Source of the DNA: Nitratiruptor sp. YY09-18 | Lineage (GTDB): Bacteria; Campylobacterota; Campylobacteria; Campylobacterales; Nitratiruptoraceae | Assembly (NCBI RefSeq): GCF_016593235.1 | Contig: NZ_AP023065.1 | Location: 248,001-312,000, forward strand | Direction: 5' to 3' | Length of the DNA: 64,000 nt | Shown: one piece after another, positions 29,276 through 37,908 of the stretch | How the letters are laid out: every line of letters begins with the position of its first letter | How positions within the stretch are numbered: position 1 is the first letter of the stretch | Position numbers and translations under genes: made by a program | The notes under the pieces: generated by a model | Told to the model about the DNA's origin: nothing | The model's input: only the letters and a program-made list of their open reading frames with translations | Database searches by the model: none

Positions 29276-29333
29276 GCAATGACAAAAGTCGAAGACTTTT
29301 AGGATGGCAACTGCTTGCCATCCGTGTCATTGC
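29276..29333 (+). repeat. Nested inverted repeat predicted to fold as a three-way junction
   Basis: It begins right after the fabG stop. The outer stem is GCAATGACA (29276-29284) with TGTCATTGC (29325-29333), 9 bp. Inside are two hairpins: AAAGTC-GAA-GACTTT (29285-29299) and GGATGGCAA-CTGC-TTGCCATCC (29302-29323), all perfectly paired. The right arm reads TGTCATTGCGAAAGC, which recalls widespread REP-like repeats. It may be a REP-type element, an RNA processing site or a termination aid; there is no T tract. Confidence 0.8.
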
Positions 29334-29394
29334 GAAAGCTAGCGACTATATGCGAGTACGAAACAACTCTCTAATATGCAATTAAATCTTTTTT

Positions 29395-29403
29395 TGTTAA
29401 AAT
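29395..29403 (+). promoter_or_regulatory. Candidate acpP promoter
   Basis: Extended -10 TGTTAAAAT directly after a run of T, 29 nt before the acpP ATG. AAGGAG at 29422-29427 follows as ribosome site. Confidence 0.45.
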
Positions 29404-29432
29404 TGGCTGACCAAATTATATAAGGAGTCATG

Positions 29433-29669
29433 ATGGCAGACATTTTCGAACAGGTAAAAGAGGTTGTAGTAGAGCAACTCAATGCTAACCCTGATGAGGT
29501 TAAACCAGAGTCAAGATTTGTAGAAGATCTTGGTGCAGATAGCCTCGATGTTGTCGAACTTGTAATGGCATTGGAAGAGAAATTCGGTATCGAGATTCCT
29601 GATGAGGATGCTGAAAAGATTCAAACAGTAGCAGACGCTGTAAAATATATCGAAGATCACAAGTCTTAA
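29433..29669 (+). CDS. acpP: Acyl carrier protein
   Basis: The acidic 78-residue carrier of growing acyl chains. The phosphopantetheine attaches to Ser37 in [11 protein letters not shown] chose ATG 29433 because AAGGAG lies 5 nt before it; ATG 29430 is too close. It sits between fabG and fabF in the usual order. Confidence 0.97.
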   Translation: MADIFEQVKEVVVEQLNANPDEVKPESRFVEDLGADSLDVVELVMALEEKFGIEIPDEDAEKIQTVADAVKYIEDHKS

Positions 29670-29700
29670 GAGCGGGCGTGATGCCTGGCTCGATATTTTT
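29670..29700 (+). terminator. Hairpin with T run between acpP and fabF (attenuator-like)
   Basis: GAGC-GGGC at 29670-29677 pairs with GCCT-GGCTC at 29683-29691, with one bulged G and one G-T pair around a 5-nt loop. TTTTT follows at 29696-29700. It starts at the base after the acpP stop. As fabF continues downstream without a clear promoter, partial termination may keep acpP mRNA in excess of fabF mRNA. Confidence 0.5.
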
Positions 29701-29748
29701 CAGAGTTGTTGCGGCAATTTTGAGGAATATCTAGCCGAAGGAGAAGTT

Positions 29749-30972
29749 TTGAGAAGAGTTGTAGTCACCGGTCTTGGCATGATAAATTCTTTAGGACACG
29801 ATCGCAAAAGCGCTTTTGACGCAATTGTTGCAGGAGAAACAGGCGTCGATACAATTACCCTCTTTGATCCCTCAAACCAATCAGTCAAAATTGCAGCTGA
29901 GGTAAAAAATTTTGATCCTACCACTGTCATGGATCCAAAAGATGTGAAAAAAGCTGATAGATTTATCCAGCTTGGTATCAAAGCTGCCCGTGAAGCGATT
30001 GAAGATGCTGGGATCGATGAGAGTGTTGAGCGTGAGCGTTTTGGTGTTAGCTCGGCTTCAGGGATCGGTGGACTTACAACAATCGAAAAAAATGCAGTTA
30101 TTTGCAATACAAGAGGCCCAAGACGTATCAGCCCATTCTTTATTCCTTCGGCATTAGCGAATATGTTGGGCGGATTTGTCTCAATTGAACACAAGCTCAA
30201 AGGTCCAAACCTCTCAAGTGTTACTGCATGTGCCGCTGGAACTCATGCTATTACTGAAGCTGCAAAAACTATTATGCTTGGTGGTGCAGACCGTATGCTT
30301 GTTGTCGGGGCAGAGGCTGCAATCTGTCCTATTGGTATAGGTGGGTTTGCAGCTATGAAAGCACTCTCAACATACAATGATGACCCAAAACATGCTTCAC
30401 GTCCATTTGATGCAAAGAGAAACGGTTTTGTAATGGGTGAAGGAAGTGGTGCACTTGTGCTTGAAGAGTATGAGGCTGCAAAAGCTAGAGGTGCAAAAAT
30501 TTACGGCGAACTTATAGGCTTTGGTGAGAGTGGTGATGCAAACCATATCACAACACCAGCCCCAGAAGGCGAGGGTGCATATAGAGCCATGAGAGCAGCC
30601 TTGCAGATGGCAAATATTGATCGAGTCGATTATATCAATGCTCATGGAACAAGTACAAAATATAACGACTGGTATGAGACAATGGCTATCAAAAAGGCTT
30701 TTGGCGGCAAAGAAAACTGCCCGCCGGTGAGCTCTACAAAAGGGCAGACGGCCCATTGTCTCGGTGCTGCAGGTTCGATTGAAGCAGTAATTACACTTAT
30801 GGCAATGGAGCAAGGAGTTATCCCTCCTACAATCAACTATGAAGAGCCAGATCCAGATTGTGATCTAGACTATGTACCAAATGAGGCGCGCAAGGCCAAG
30901 ATCGATGTGGCTATGAGCAACTCTTTTGGATTTGGCGGAACAAACGGCGTAGTAATCTTCAAGAAGGTATAA
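29749..30972 (+). CDS. fabF: 3-oxoacyl-ACP synthase II
   Basis: A condensing enzyme of 407 residues that elongates acyl-ACP with malonyl-ACP. The Cys-His-His triad is in [20 protein letters not shown] and [12 protein letters not shown]. The C-terminal [10 protein letters not shown] is typical. The start is TTG 29749, giving the expected [11 protein letters not shown]-terminus, with AAGGAG 5 nt before it. It lies 79 bp after acpP and 1 bp before accA. Confidence 0.96.
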   Translation: MRRVVVTGLGMINSLGHDRKSAFDAIVAGETGVDTITLFDPSNQSVKIAAEVKNFDPTTVMDPKDVKKADRFIQLGIKAAREAIEDAGIDESVERERFGVSSASGIGGLTTIEKNAVICNTRGPRRISPFFIPSALANMLGGFVSIEHKLKGPNLSSVTACAAGTHAITEAAKTIMLGGADRMLVVGAEAAICPIGIGGFAAMKALSTYNDDPKHASRPFDAKRNGFVMGEGSGALVLEEYEAAKARGAKIYGELIGFGESGDANHITTPAPEGEGAYRAMRAALQMANIDRVDYINAHGTSTKYNDWYETMAIKKAFGGKENCPPVSSTKGQTAHCLGAAGSIEAVITLMAMEQGVIPPTINYEEPDPDCDLDYVPNEARKAKIDVAMSNSFGFGGTNGVVIFKKV

Positions 30973-30973
30973 G

Positions 30974-31909
30974 TTGGCTACATATCTTGATTTTGAGAAA
31001 AAACTCCAAGAGATTGAGAAGCAACTCGATGCAGCTAAAGCCAGAGGTGATAATGCTGCAATCGAAATATTGCAAAAGGACCTCGAAAAAGAGGTAGCCA
31101 AAACATATAAAAATCTTAGCGAGTACCAAAAACTCCAACTTGCTCGCCACCCAGACCGTCCTTACGCACTTGATTATGTTCGCCTTATTATGGATGATTA
31201 CTATGAGATTCATGGGGATAGATGTTTTCGTGATGATCCTGCAATTCTTTGCTTTCTTGGATACATCGATGGTAAGCGCACTATGCTCATAGGTGAGCAA
31301 AAAGGGAGAGGCACCAAAAACAAACTCAAAAGAAATTTCGGTATGCCCCATCCTGAAGGATATCGCAAAGCTTTAAGAGCTGCAAAGCTGGCTGAGAAGT
31401 TTGGTATTCCTGTATTGATGCTCATCGACACTCCAGGTGCCTATCCTGGGATCGGTGCAGAAGAGCGGGGGCAGAGTGAGGCGATAGCAAGAAATCTCTT
31501 TGAATTTAGCAGGCTCAATATTCCAACTATCTCGATAGTCATTGGAGAAGGTGGAAGTGGTGGCGCACTAGCTATTGGTGTGGCTGATAAACTTGCAATG
31601 ATGCGTTACTCAGTCTTTAGTGTTATCTCTCCAGAAGGGTGTGCAGCAATTCTTTGGAATGATCCCAGCAAAGTAGAGCAGGCAACAAAGGCTCTCAAAA
31701 TCACAGCCGAAGATCTTGAAAAACTTGGACTCATCGATGATATTATTGATGAACCTATTATGGGAGCTCACAGAGACAAAGAGGGTGCTGCGCAGGTTCT
31801 CAAAGAGTACTACCTCAAAACTCTTGCCGAGCTAGAAGCTATGGATCCAAGCGAGAGGCTAGAGAAGCGTTATGAAAAATTGATGAGTATGGGGAGATTC
31901 AAAGAGTAA
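30974..31909 (+). CDS. accA: Acetyl-CoA carboxylase carboxyltransferase subunit alpha
   Basis: A 311-residue subunit that moves the carboxyl group from biotin to acetyl-CoA as malonyl-CoA is made. It has the N-terminal helical region ([14 protein letters not shown]) and the crotonase-like core with [27 protein letters not shown] and [12 protein letters not shown]. The start is TTG 30974, 1 bp after fabF, whose 3' end contains the AAGGT ribosome site. A 9-bp perfect hairpin begins at its stop codon. Confidence 0.97.
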   Translation: MATYLDFEKKLQEIEKQLDAAKARGDNAAIEILQKDLEKEVAKTYKNLSEYQKLQLARHPDRPYALDYVRLIMDDYYEIHGDRCFRDDPAILCFLGYIDGKRTMLIGEQKGRGTKNKLKRNFGMPHPEGYRKALRAAKLAEKFGIPVLMLIDTPGAYPGIGAEERGQSEAIARNLFEFSRLNIPTISIVIGEGGSGGALAIGVADKLAMMRYSVFSVISPEGCAAILWNDPSKVEQATKALKITAEDLEKLGLIDDIIDEPIMGAHRDKEGAAQVLKEYYLKTLAELEAMDPSERLEKRYEKLMSMGRFKE

Positions 31910-31928
31910 GACCTCTTTGGAGGTCTTA
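31907..31928. terminator. Perfect hairpin between convergent accA and ydcH-like genes
   Basis: TAAGACCTC (31907-31915) pairs perfectly with GAGGTCTTA (31920-31928) around TTTG. It contains the accA TAA and the last codons of the minus-strand gene, so it can serve both directions. No T tract follows directly; the nearest on plus is 12 nt away. Confidence 0.6.
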
Positions 31929-32156
31929 GAGGTTGTGCTCTTTTTTGTACTGCATAACTATCGCGTATGCTTCATCTTTGAGCCGAAGTTTTTCAAGTTT
32001 GAGTTTTTCAAGCTCTTCTTGCTCCATGTGTTCACGACCCTCTTCTACTTCATGCACGATTCTTTTTAGTTCATCATGCTTCTCAATGATTTTATCGAAA
32101 TGAGGATTTTCCTGTCTAATTTTTTTGATCAATTCCTGTGGAAACTCTTCTAGCAT
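31926..32156 (-). CDS. YdcH-family (DUF465) small helical protein
   Basis: A 76-residue, highly charged protein predicted to be two antiparallel helices: an N-terminal HFDKIIEKHDELKRIVHEVE helix and a C-terminal EELEKLKLEKLRLKDE helix. That is the DUF465 pattern; the biochemical function of the family is unknown. A strong AAAGGAG ribosome site precedes it. It is convergent with accA and downstream of argJ. Confidence 0.75.
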   Translation of the reverse strand: MLEEFPQELIKKIRQENPHFDKIIEKHDELKRIVHEVEEGREHMEQEELEKLKLEKLRLKDEAYAIVMQYKKEHNL

Positions 32157-32188
32157 TACTAGCTCCTTTTTTCTTTTGATTGTAACAT

Positions 32189-33367
32189 TTAGGTTCTGTA
32201 TTCTGCATTAATTTTGACATACTCATAGCCCAAATCGCATCCATAAGCAGTAAAACTGCCATCTCCTATGCCAAGGTCACAAGTAATTTTGAACTCATCT
32301 TTTTGCATAACTGCATGCGCTTTTGCCTCTTGCTCTTTATCGAAAAGAATCGTGCCTCTATCATAGACTAAAATATCTTCAAAGGATATTTGTAAGAGCT
32401 TCTCATCGCACATTACGCCACTTGCACCGATTGTGGAAGCAATGCGTCCCCAGTTTGGATCTTCTCCAAAGAGAGCAGTTTTAACTAGTAGCGAATTTGT
32501 CAAAGCCTTTGCTGCCTTTTTAGCCTCTTCTTTGCTTTTTGCACCCTTAACTTCAAAAGCTACAAGCTTTGATGCACCTTCGCCATCTTTGACTATTTGG
32601 AGAGCAAGGTGGTGCATAATTGTGCGCAGTGCAAAATCAAAAGCCTCTTTATCGTATACGCTGCTAAGTCCATTTGCAAGCAAAAAGACTGAGTCGTTTG
32701 TAGATGTATCTCCATCCACACTAATTGCATTGAAAGAGTAATCAAGGTTTTTATATAAAAGCTCATGCATCTCACTCTGCGGCACATTTGCATCAGTGAC
32801 GATGAAGCAAAGCATCGTTGCTAGCTGCGGGTTTATCATACCTGCACCCTTTGCTGCAGCTGCTATATGAAAACTCTTGCTATTTTCAAGCTTTACTTCA
32901 TAGCCGATATATTTTGGGAATGAGTCAGTTGTCATGATCGCTTTGGCAAAATTTTCGCTATTTTTAGAGCTCAAGTCAAACTTGCTCAAAGCAGCGATGA
33001 TTTTTTCTTTTGGGAGTCTCACTCCTATGACACCAGTTGAGCTCATGAGAGGGTTTTGCGCACAAGTAGGGAGGTGTGAAAGAATCTCTTCGATATCTTC
33101 AACCCCAGCCTCTCCAGTGAGAGCATTTGCATTTTTGGAATTTGCGAGGATAAAGTTGGTTTGTGTGATATTGTGTTTTTGAAAATGTTTGATAGGGGCT
33201 GCTTGGAATCGGTTGGATGTAAAGACAGCTGCAATATCACATGGAGCAGTTGAGTAGATAAACCCTATATCAAGACCATCAGGTTTGAGTCCAGCATAAA
33301 CACCATCGCAAAATATACCCTCTACATGAGCGAAGGGGTTTTTGAGAGGTATGAGTTGGAATTGCAT
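32189..33367 (-). CDS. argJ: Bifunctional ornithine acetyltransferase / N-acetylglutamate synthase
   Basis: The ArgJ enzyme of 392 residues recycles acetyl from N-acetylornithine to glutamate in arginine synthesis. The autoprocessing site is the Thr in LATMLCF after [10 protein letters not shown]; it becomes the catalytic nucleophile of the beta chain. Other signatures are [21 protein letters not shown] and the late GEDPNWGRI. Length and motifs are complete. Confidence 0.95.
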   Translation of the reverse strand: MQFQLIPLKNPFAHVEGIFCDGVYAGLKPDGLDIGFIYSTAPCDIAAVFTSNRFQAAPIKHFQKHNITQTNFILANSKNANALTGEAGVEDIEEILSHLPTCAQNPLMSSTGVIGVRLPKEKIIAALSKFDLSSKNSENFAKAIMTTDSFPKYIGYEVKLENSKSFHIAAAAKGAGMINPQLATMLCFIVTDANVPQSEMHELLYKNLDYSFNAISVDGDTSTNDSVFLLANGLSSVYDKEAFDFALRTIMHHLALQIVKDGEGASKLVAFEVKGAKSKEEAKKAAKALTNSLLVKTALFGEDPNWGRIASTIGASGVMCDEKLLQISFEDILVYDRGTILFDKEQEAKAHAVMQKDEFKITCDLGIGDGSFTAYGCDLGYEYVKINAEYRT

Positions 33368-33401
33368 TTTTTCTCCCTATGTGGAGAAGAGAGGATCGAG
33401 C

Positions 33402-33602
33402 TTATGAAAGCTCGAAATTTTTCTTCTTAAGGATACGAAGGCCTTTTGCAGATACTTTGATCTTCTTGCGTGTACCATCTGGAAGTGTTACGCGCACAGT
33501 TCGCATATTTGGAAGAAATCTTCTTTTTGTTTTGTTGTTTGCGTGGCTGACATTGTGTCCACTCATAGGCTTTTTACCGGTAATCTGACACTTCTTGGAC
33601 AT
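33402..33602 (-). CDS. rpmB: 50S ribosomal protein L28
   Basis: A 66-residue basic ribosomal protein. The N-terminus [20 protein letters not shown] and the RRFLPNM segment are diagnostic. I chose ATG 33602, preceded by AAGGTG; the frame runs 10 codons further upstream without a ribosome site. Only the first of the zinc-ribbon Cys positions is left, so it is the C-minus form. Confidence 0.96.
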   Translation of the reverse strand: MSKKCQITGKKPMSGHNVSHANNKTKRRFLPNMRTVRVTLPDGTRKKIKVSAKGLRILKKKNFELS

Positions 33603-33631
33603 TGTGACACCTTTTATCAAATTTGATTGCA

Positions 33632-33637
33632 ATTATA
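33632..33637 (-). promoter_or_regulatory. rpmB -10 element
   Basis: TATAAT on the minus strand, 29 nt before the rpmB ATG. Confidence 0.55.
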
Positions 33638-33693
33638 GCGATTTATACTGAAGAATAACTTAATTTAAAGTTTGTTTTAGCTTTTGCTTTTGC

Positions 33694-33699
33694 TATAAT
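33694..33699 (+). promoter_or_regulatory. rpe -10 element
   Basis: TATAAT preceded by TGC, after alternating T-rich tracts, 27 nt before the rpe ATG. Confidence 0.6.
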
Positions 33700-33726
33700 T
33701 ATACCAATTTTATCTAAAGGGTATCT

Positions 33727-34365
33727 ATGCTCGTAGCACCAAGTATTCTTAGCGCAGATTTTGGTATTTTGGCTAAAGAGGTTGTAAGTATATGCGAGGC
33801 TGGTGCAGATTTGGTGCATGTAGATGTGATGGATGGTCACTTTGTACCAAATATGACAATAGGTCCCGTTGTTGCTAAAGCTGTTGCCCAGAGTGCTACA
33901 AAGCCGCTGGATGTTCATCTCATGGTTACAAATAATACCTTTTTCGTCGATCTCTTTGCACCTCTTAAGCCCAAGTATATCTCTTTTCATTATGAGAGCG
34001 AAAACCACCACCACCGCTTAGCACAAAAGATTAGAGACTATGGTATCTCTCCTTCAATCGTGATCAATCCAGCAACTCCTGTAAATGTTTTGGAAGAGAT
34101 CGTAAAATATGTGGATATGGTGCTTTTGATGAGTGTCAATCCTGGATTTGGTGGTCAAAAATTTATACCAATCTATGACAAAATCAAACAGACTAAAGAG
34201 CTTATAGAAAAGTACAACCCCTCTTGTCTCATAGAAGTTGATGGAGGAGTGAGCGATCAAAATATCGAGCAGCTTAAAGATGCTGGTGTGGATATAGTGG
34301 TTGCAGGAAGCTACGTCTTTGGCCATAAAGATTATGCAGCAGCTATCAAGAGTCTAAAGGTCTAG
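33727..34365 (+). CDS. rpe: Ribulose-phosphate 3-epimerase
   Basis: A TIM-barrel epimerase of 212 residues that interconverts ribulose-5-P and xylulose-5-P. Motifs are APSILSADFG, the metal-site VDVMDGHFVPNMTIGP, LDVHLMV, VNPGFGGQKF and the catalytic Asp in EVDGGV. Length is normal. trpF begins 1 bp after its stop. Confidence 0.97.
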   Translation: MLVAPSILSADFGILAKEVVSICEAGADLVHVDVMDGHFVPNMTIGPVVAKAVAQSATKPLDVHLMVTNNTFFVDLFAPLKPKYISFHYESENHHHRLAQKIRDYGISPSIVINPATPVNVLEEIVKYVDMVLLMSVNPGFGGQKFIPIYDKIKQTKELIEKYNPSCLIEVDGGVSDQNIEQLKDAGVDIVVAGSYVFGHKDYAAAIKSLKV

Positions 34366-34366
34366 T

Positions 34367-34957
34367 TTGCGCGTCAAAATCTGTGGAATTACAAATATCG
34401 AAGATGCTTTAGTGGCCATAGAAGCTGGCGCTGATGCTTTGGGTTTTGTCTTTTATGAAAAGTCTCCTCGCTTCATTACTCCACAAAAGGCCAAGGAGAT
34501 AGTCTCACAACTTCCACCTTTTGTAGAACGTGTAGGGCTTTTTGTCAATGAGGAGCCGTCACAAATTGATGAGATATGCATAAAGTGCAATATGAGTCTA
34601 GCGCAGATTCATTTTGATGTAGATGAGGAGTTTTTAGCACGCCTTCACACAAAAGCACTTCCAGTAGTGCGTGCACAAGAGCCACAAGATATTTTAAAAT
34701 TTACAAATAGATATCGTTTAGTAGATGCCTATGTACCTGAATTCGGCGGAGCAGGAAAGAGGGTGGCATTGGAGTGGTTTGCGGGAGTTGATTGCTCCAA
34801 AATCATTCTTGCTGGAGGTTTGACGCCAGAAAATGTAGCTGATGTGAAACCTTATGGATTTTATGGGGTAGATGTAAGTAGCGGTGTCGAAGTGCAAAAA
34901 GGCAAGAAAGACCCTGTAAAAGTGCGGCAATTTATTCAGAAGGCAAAATTTGAATAA
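34367..34957 (+). CDS. trpF: Phosphoribosylanthranilate isomerase
   Basis: A TIM-barrel of 196 residues in tryptophan synthesis. The catalytic Cys is in KICGITN at residues 4-10. GADALGFVFYEKSPR and the phosphate site VDVSSGVE are also present. TTG 34367 is the start, one base after the rpe TAG. No other trp gene is nearby, so it is a scattered pathway gene. It overlaps the exonuclease gene by 8 bp. Confidence 0.94.
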   Translation: MRVKICGITNIEDALVAIEAGADALGFVFYEKSPRFITPQKAKEIVSQLPPFVERVGLFVNEEPSQIDEICIKCNMSLAQIHFDVDEEFLARLHTKALPVVRAQEPQDILKFTNRYRLVDAYVPEFGGAGKRVALEWFAGVDCSKIILAGGLTPENVADVKPYGFYGVDVSSGVEVQKGKKDPVKVRQFIQKAKFE

Positions 34958-35819
34958 ATTAGAAAAACTTGCCCAAAAACTTATCAGGCGCTCCTATCCA
35001 AAAGAGCAGTTTCTAGGAATTTTGCAAAATCTCTTTGGAATGTTTGAAGATCCAGAGATAATCTATCAAACTCTTATCGCACGAGGATTTCCTCTTGCTG
35101 AAAAAAATGGCAAAGTCTATCTCAAAACCGCAAAGACTCCATACAAAAATCAAGAGTTCACTGTTGTGGACATTGAGACGAGTGGCAGTAAGCCAGAGTA
35201 TGCTCAAGTTATAGAGATAGGCGCCATAAAATTCAGAGGTGACAAGGTTATTGATCGCTTTGAGAGTTTTATCTATGCTGATGAGATACCAGAATATATC
35301 TCTAAGCTTACAGGCATTATACAAACAGATCTTGAAAATGCTCCTTTGCAAAAAGAGGTGCTCAAGCAGTTCAAGGAGTTTTTAGGCGATAGTGTCTTTG
35401 TGGCTCATAATGTGCATTTTGATTATAACTTCATATCAAGCAAGCTTGAGCAGCTAGGATTTGGAAAACTTGCAAACAGGAGACTCTGCTCGATCGATCT
35501 AGCAAAAAAGACTATAGAGAGTGAGCGCTATGGACTTGAGTATCTCAATGAGAGCCTTGGAATTAATACAGCAGTGAGTCACAGAGCCTATGCAGATGCA
35601 CTGACAGCTTGGAAAGTGATGCAAAAGGCACTCCAGCATATTCCAAATGATATAAGAACTACTGAAGATCTTATCCATTTTAGTAAAAAGGCAAAATCCA
35701 AAAGACTACCTTCGCAGCAAAATGTCAATAAGCTTTGCTCCAAGAAGGTCACCCCAGTTGTTGACAGCTGTTCTGAACATATCGAGGAATCTGTCAACAG
35801 TGATAATAAGAGCAATTGA
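34950..35819 (+). CDS. DnaQ-type 3'-5' exonuclease
   Basis: A 289-residue protein with a short helical N-terminus of about 65 residues and a DEDDh exonuclease domain: Exo I DIETSG near residue 73, Exo II HNVHFDYNFI near residue 155, and Exo III HRAYADALTAW near residue 212. It resembles epsilon-like proofreading or repair exonucleases. The start is TTG. The last 38 codons lie antisense to the end of the symporter gene, and this tail looks low in structure. Confidence 0.85.
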   Translation: MNKLEKLAQKLIRRSYPKEQFLGILQNLFGMFEDPEIIYQTLIARGFPLAEKNGKVYLKTAKTPYKNQEFTVVDIETSGSKPEYAQVIEIGAIKFRGDKVIDRFESFIYADEIPEYISKLTGIIQTDLENAPLQKEVLKQFKEFLGDSVFVAHNVHFDYNFISSKLEQLGFGKLANRRLCSIDLAKKTIESERYGLEYLNESLGINTAVSHRAYADALTAWKVMQKALQHIPNDIRTTEDLIHFSKKAKSKRLPSQQNVNKLCSKKVTPVVDSCSEHIEESVNSDNKSN

Positions 35820-36908
35820 TTCTACAGGTAGTCCAACGCTATCTAACACCATCGTCATCATAATAAGTCCAGCTCCTGGGATCCCAGCAGCTCCGATAGA
35901 AGCAAATGTAACAGTGATAAATATAGTAATCTGCTGTGCCAATGAGAGATCAACACCGCTGATATTTGCAATAAATAAAACTGCAATCGATTCATAGAGT
36001 GCTGTCCCATCCATATTGATTGTAGCTCCAAGAGGGAGGACAAATCCGGCCACCTTTTTGCTTACACCCCCTTTTTCTTCGGCTACTTCAAGACTTACAG
36101 GGAGAGTAGCAGAGCTAGAAGCGGTGGAAAATGCGATGAGAGGAGCCTCCTTAATCTGCAAAAAGTAGCGATAGGGATTGAATCTACCAACAAAATATCC
36201 GATTGCTGGCAGTGTGATAAGAGCATGGAGGAGGAGTGCGAGGAGGACTGTGAGCACATAGCTATAGAGCTCGAATATTGGCTCAAGCCCATTTTTGGCA
36301 ACTGTGGCAGCTATGAGAAAAAAGACACCAATAGGAGTGAGGCTAATGACCCATTTAGCAAGAATCATCATAGTATCGTTGATGCTATCAAAGAGCATAT
36401 AGAGACTCTGGCGCTTTGATGGATCAATGAAGAGGGCGGCCACGGCAAAAAGGATTGTAAAAAATATGATTGGCAAAATTGCTCCGCGGCTGAGTACTTC
36501 AAAAATATTTGCTGGGATGAATGAGAGGAGAAAATCTTCTATTGAGAGATCTTTTTTCTCTATCGAGATATTTTGAGGGAGCTGGAGGAGATGTTCACCT
36601 GCACCAGGATTGAGGATGTGAAAAATTACAATTCCTAAAATCACAGCCAATGCAGTGGTAGTAAGGTAGTATAAAAATGCCTTAATTCCGATAGATTTGA
36701 GCTCCTCTTTGCCACTGAGAGAAGCAATTGCTACAAATATAGAAGCAAACACCAAAGGAATGATGAGCATCTTGAGGAGTTTGAGGTAAATATCACCAAT
36801 AACTTTGAGATCGAGCGATGGTGTAGGAAAAAAGTAGCCAAATGCAATACCTGCAAAAATGGCTAAGAGAGTGAGATTTTCTATGCTAAGAAGCTTCTTA
36901 ATAGCCAT
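35706..36908 (-). CDS. Dicarboxylate/amino acid:cation symporter (DAACS)
   Basis: A membrane symporter of 400 residues in the GltP/DctA family, with about eight helices and two reentrant loops. Signatures are the serine-rich STASSSATLPVS, the cation-site GATINMDGTALYE and GIPGAGL. The substrate (glutamate, aspartate or C4-dicarboxylate) cannot be decided. Its start overlaps the end of the deformylase-like gene by 28 bp, so it is probably last in the sqr operon. Its C-terminal 38 codons overlap the exonuclease gene on the other strand. Confidence 0.88.
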   Translation of the reverse strand: MAIKKLLSIENLTLLAIFAGIAFGYFFPTPSLDLKVIGDIYLKLLKMLIIPLVFASIFVAIASLSGKEELKSIGIKAFLYYLTTTALAVILGIVIFHILNPGAGEHLLQLPQNISIEKKDLSIEDFLLSFIPANIFEVLSRGAILPIIFFTILFAVAALFIDPSKRQSLYMLFDSINDTMMILAKWVISLTPIGVFFLIAATVAKNGLEPIFELYSYVLTVLLALLLHALITLPAIGYFVGRFNPYRYFLQIKEAPLIAFSTASSSATLPVSLEVAEEKGGVSKKVAGFVLPLGATINMDGTALYESIAVLFIANISGVDLSLAQQITIFITVTFASIGAAGIPGAGLIMMTMVLDSVGLPVESIALIITVDRFLDMFRTAVNNWGDLLGAKLIDILLRR

Positions 36909-37678
36909 GAACCTCCATAGAGTAAGAGAATTACTGCTACATAGAGTGCACTTGTTCCAAAAACATTAGCACCCTGGCAAGATGTACAATTTTTGTATTT
37001 TGTAGTCTCATATTTTGCATATAATGCAAAAACTATAATCCATACAATCTCAATAACAAAGAGCAGCGTATTATATGTGAGCACAAACTTTGCAAAATTT
37101 GCAAAAATGGCCAAAATTAAGAAAATAGAATGTCCAACCAAAAAGAGTCGAAGTGCTGTTAAGATTTTATCTTTAATAAAGTAGGTAGGACAGGTATCTC
37201 CGTAGCTGCCATACTCTTTGAAAAATTTCTTTTGCTCTTTTTTTGAGAGCTTATCAAATAGGTAACCACCAAATACCATATCGATTTTTCGCTGTAAAAG
37301 TACTGCTTCATCATCTTTAGCAATGTAAAATTTTTGCTTTCCCTGGGTATCTTCATACATTATTTTTATAACAGGGTAGCGGTTGACGGTTACTTCAATA
37401 TTTGGTAAACTCTCATCACTCTCCGTTGAAGCAAAATATTTCCCCTCTTTGCCATAAATGGTAGGGTTTATCATGACTTCATAATCATTGTCTTTTTTTA
37501 GTACGATGATTCGTAATGGCACTCCAATTTGAATAGCTGCAAGGGCTTTTAAATTGTTTTCTTCTATTGTTTTTTTCATCTCTTCAATAATTTCTTGTAG
37601 TTTTGGATCTTTAAAGTCTCTTACAAGTCCAGAAATTTGCAAAAGAGTATGATCAGGGTATGTAAGAATTTTAGCCAT
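36881..37678 (-). CDS. Degenerate peptide-deformylase fold fused to membrane domain
   Basis: A 265-residue protein. Residues 1-150 follow the peptide deformylase pattern from end to end, including ALAAIQIGVP (motif I, 45-54), NRYPVIKIMYEDTQGK and FDKLS. The metal ligands are gone: motif II EGCLS is ESDES (86-90, Cys to Asp88), and motif III QHEIDHL is QRKIDMV (129-135; both His and the catalytic Glu replaced). Residues about 172-265 hold three predicted transmembrane helices, with a CTSC pair (Cys231, Cys234) between the second and third. It cannot be an active deformylase by the known mechanism. It sits downstream of sqr and a 58-aa gene. Confidence 0.75.
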   Translation of the reverse strand: MAKILTYPDHTLLQISGLVRDFKDPKLQEIIEEMKKTIEENNLKALAAIQIGVPLRIIVLKKDNDYEVMINPTIYGKEGKYFASTESDESLPNIEVTVNRYPVIKIMYEDTQGKQKFYIAKDDEAVLLQRKIDMVFGGYLFDKLSKKEQKKFFKEYGSYGDTCPTYFIKDKILTALRLFLVGHSIFLILAIFANFAKFVLTYNTLLFVIEIVWIIVFALYAKYETTKYKNCTSCQGANVFGTSALYVAVILLLYGGSWLLRSFLA

Positions 37679-37695
37679 TATGATCCTTTGGTTGG

Positions 37696-37712
37696 AAGGG
37701 GCAGAGCCCCTT
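37696..37712 (-). terminator. GC-rich hairpin after the 58-aa gene
   Basis: AAGGGGC pairs perfectly with GCCCCTT around a 3-nt loop (37696-37712). It lies just after the stop of the 58-aa gene and before the deformylase-like gene. There is no T tract, so it may act as a partial terminator or an mRNA stabiliser within the sqr operon. Confidence 0.5.
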
Positions 37713-37716
37713 ATGT

Positions 37717-37893
37717 TTAGTGGTGAGATTTAGAAACGACTGCCAACATTTTGAGGTTGATGATGATAAATCGGATAAACTGCCAGATTTTGCATGTTCT
37801 TAGGAATCGTTGAAAAGGCCCTGGAATCATAGTTCCGTATGTTTTATCATCATATGGTGTAATGTTCTTTTGTATATCTTTGTAATCTGCCAT
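37717..37893 (-). CDS. 58-aa protein next to SQR, unknown function
   Basis: A short gene with GGAG 5 nt before ATG 37893, and 15 bp after the sqr stop. The first half is polar (starts MADYKDIQKN). The second half, from RFLRTCKIWQ, is a basic and hydrophobic segment (FIRFIIINLKML) that could lie on or in the membrane, ending in SKSHH. One Cys is present (Cys34). Family unknown to me. SQR is a monotopic membrane enzyme, so a helper or anchor for SQR is an inference from position. Confidence 0.7.
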   Translation of the reverse strand: MADYKDIQKNITPYDDKTYGTMIPGPFQRFLRTCKIWQFIRFIIINLKMLAVVSKSHH

Positions 37894-37908
37894 TGTTTCT
37901 CCTTTTTC

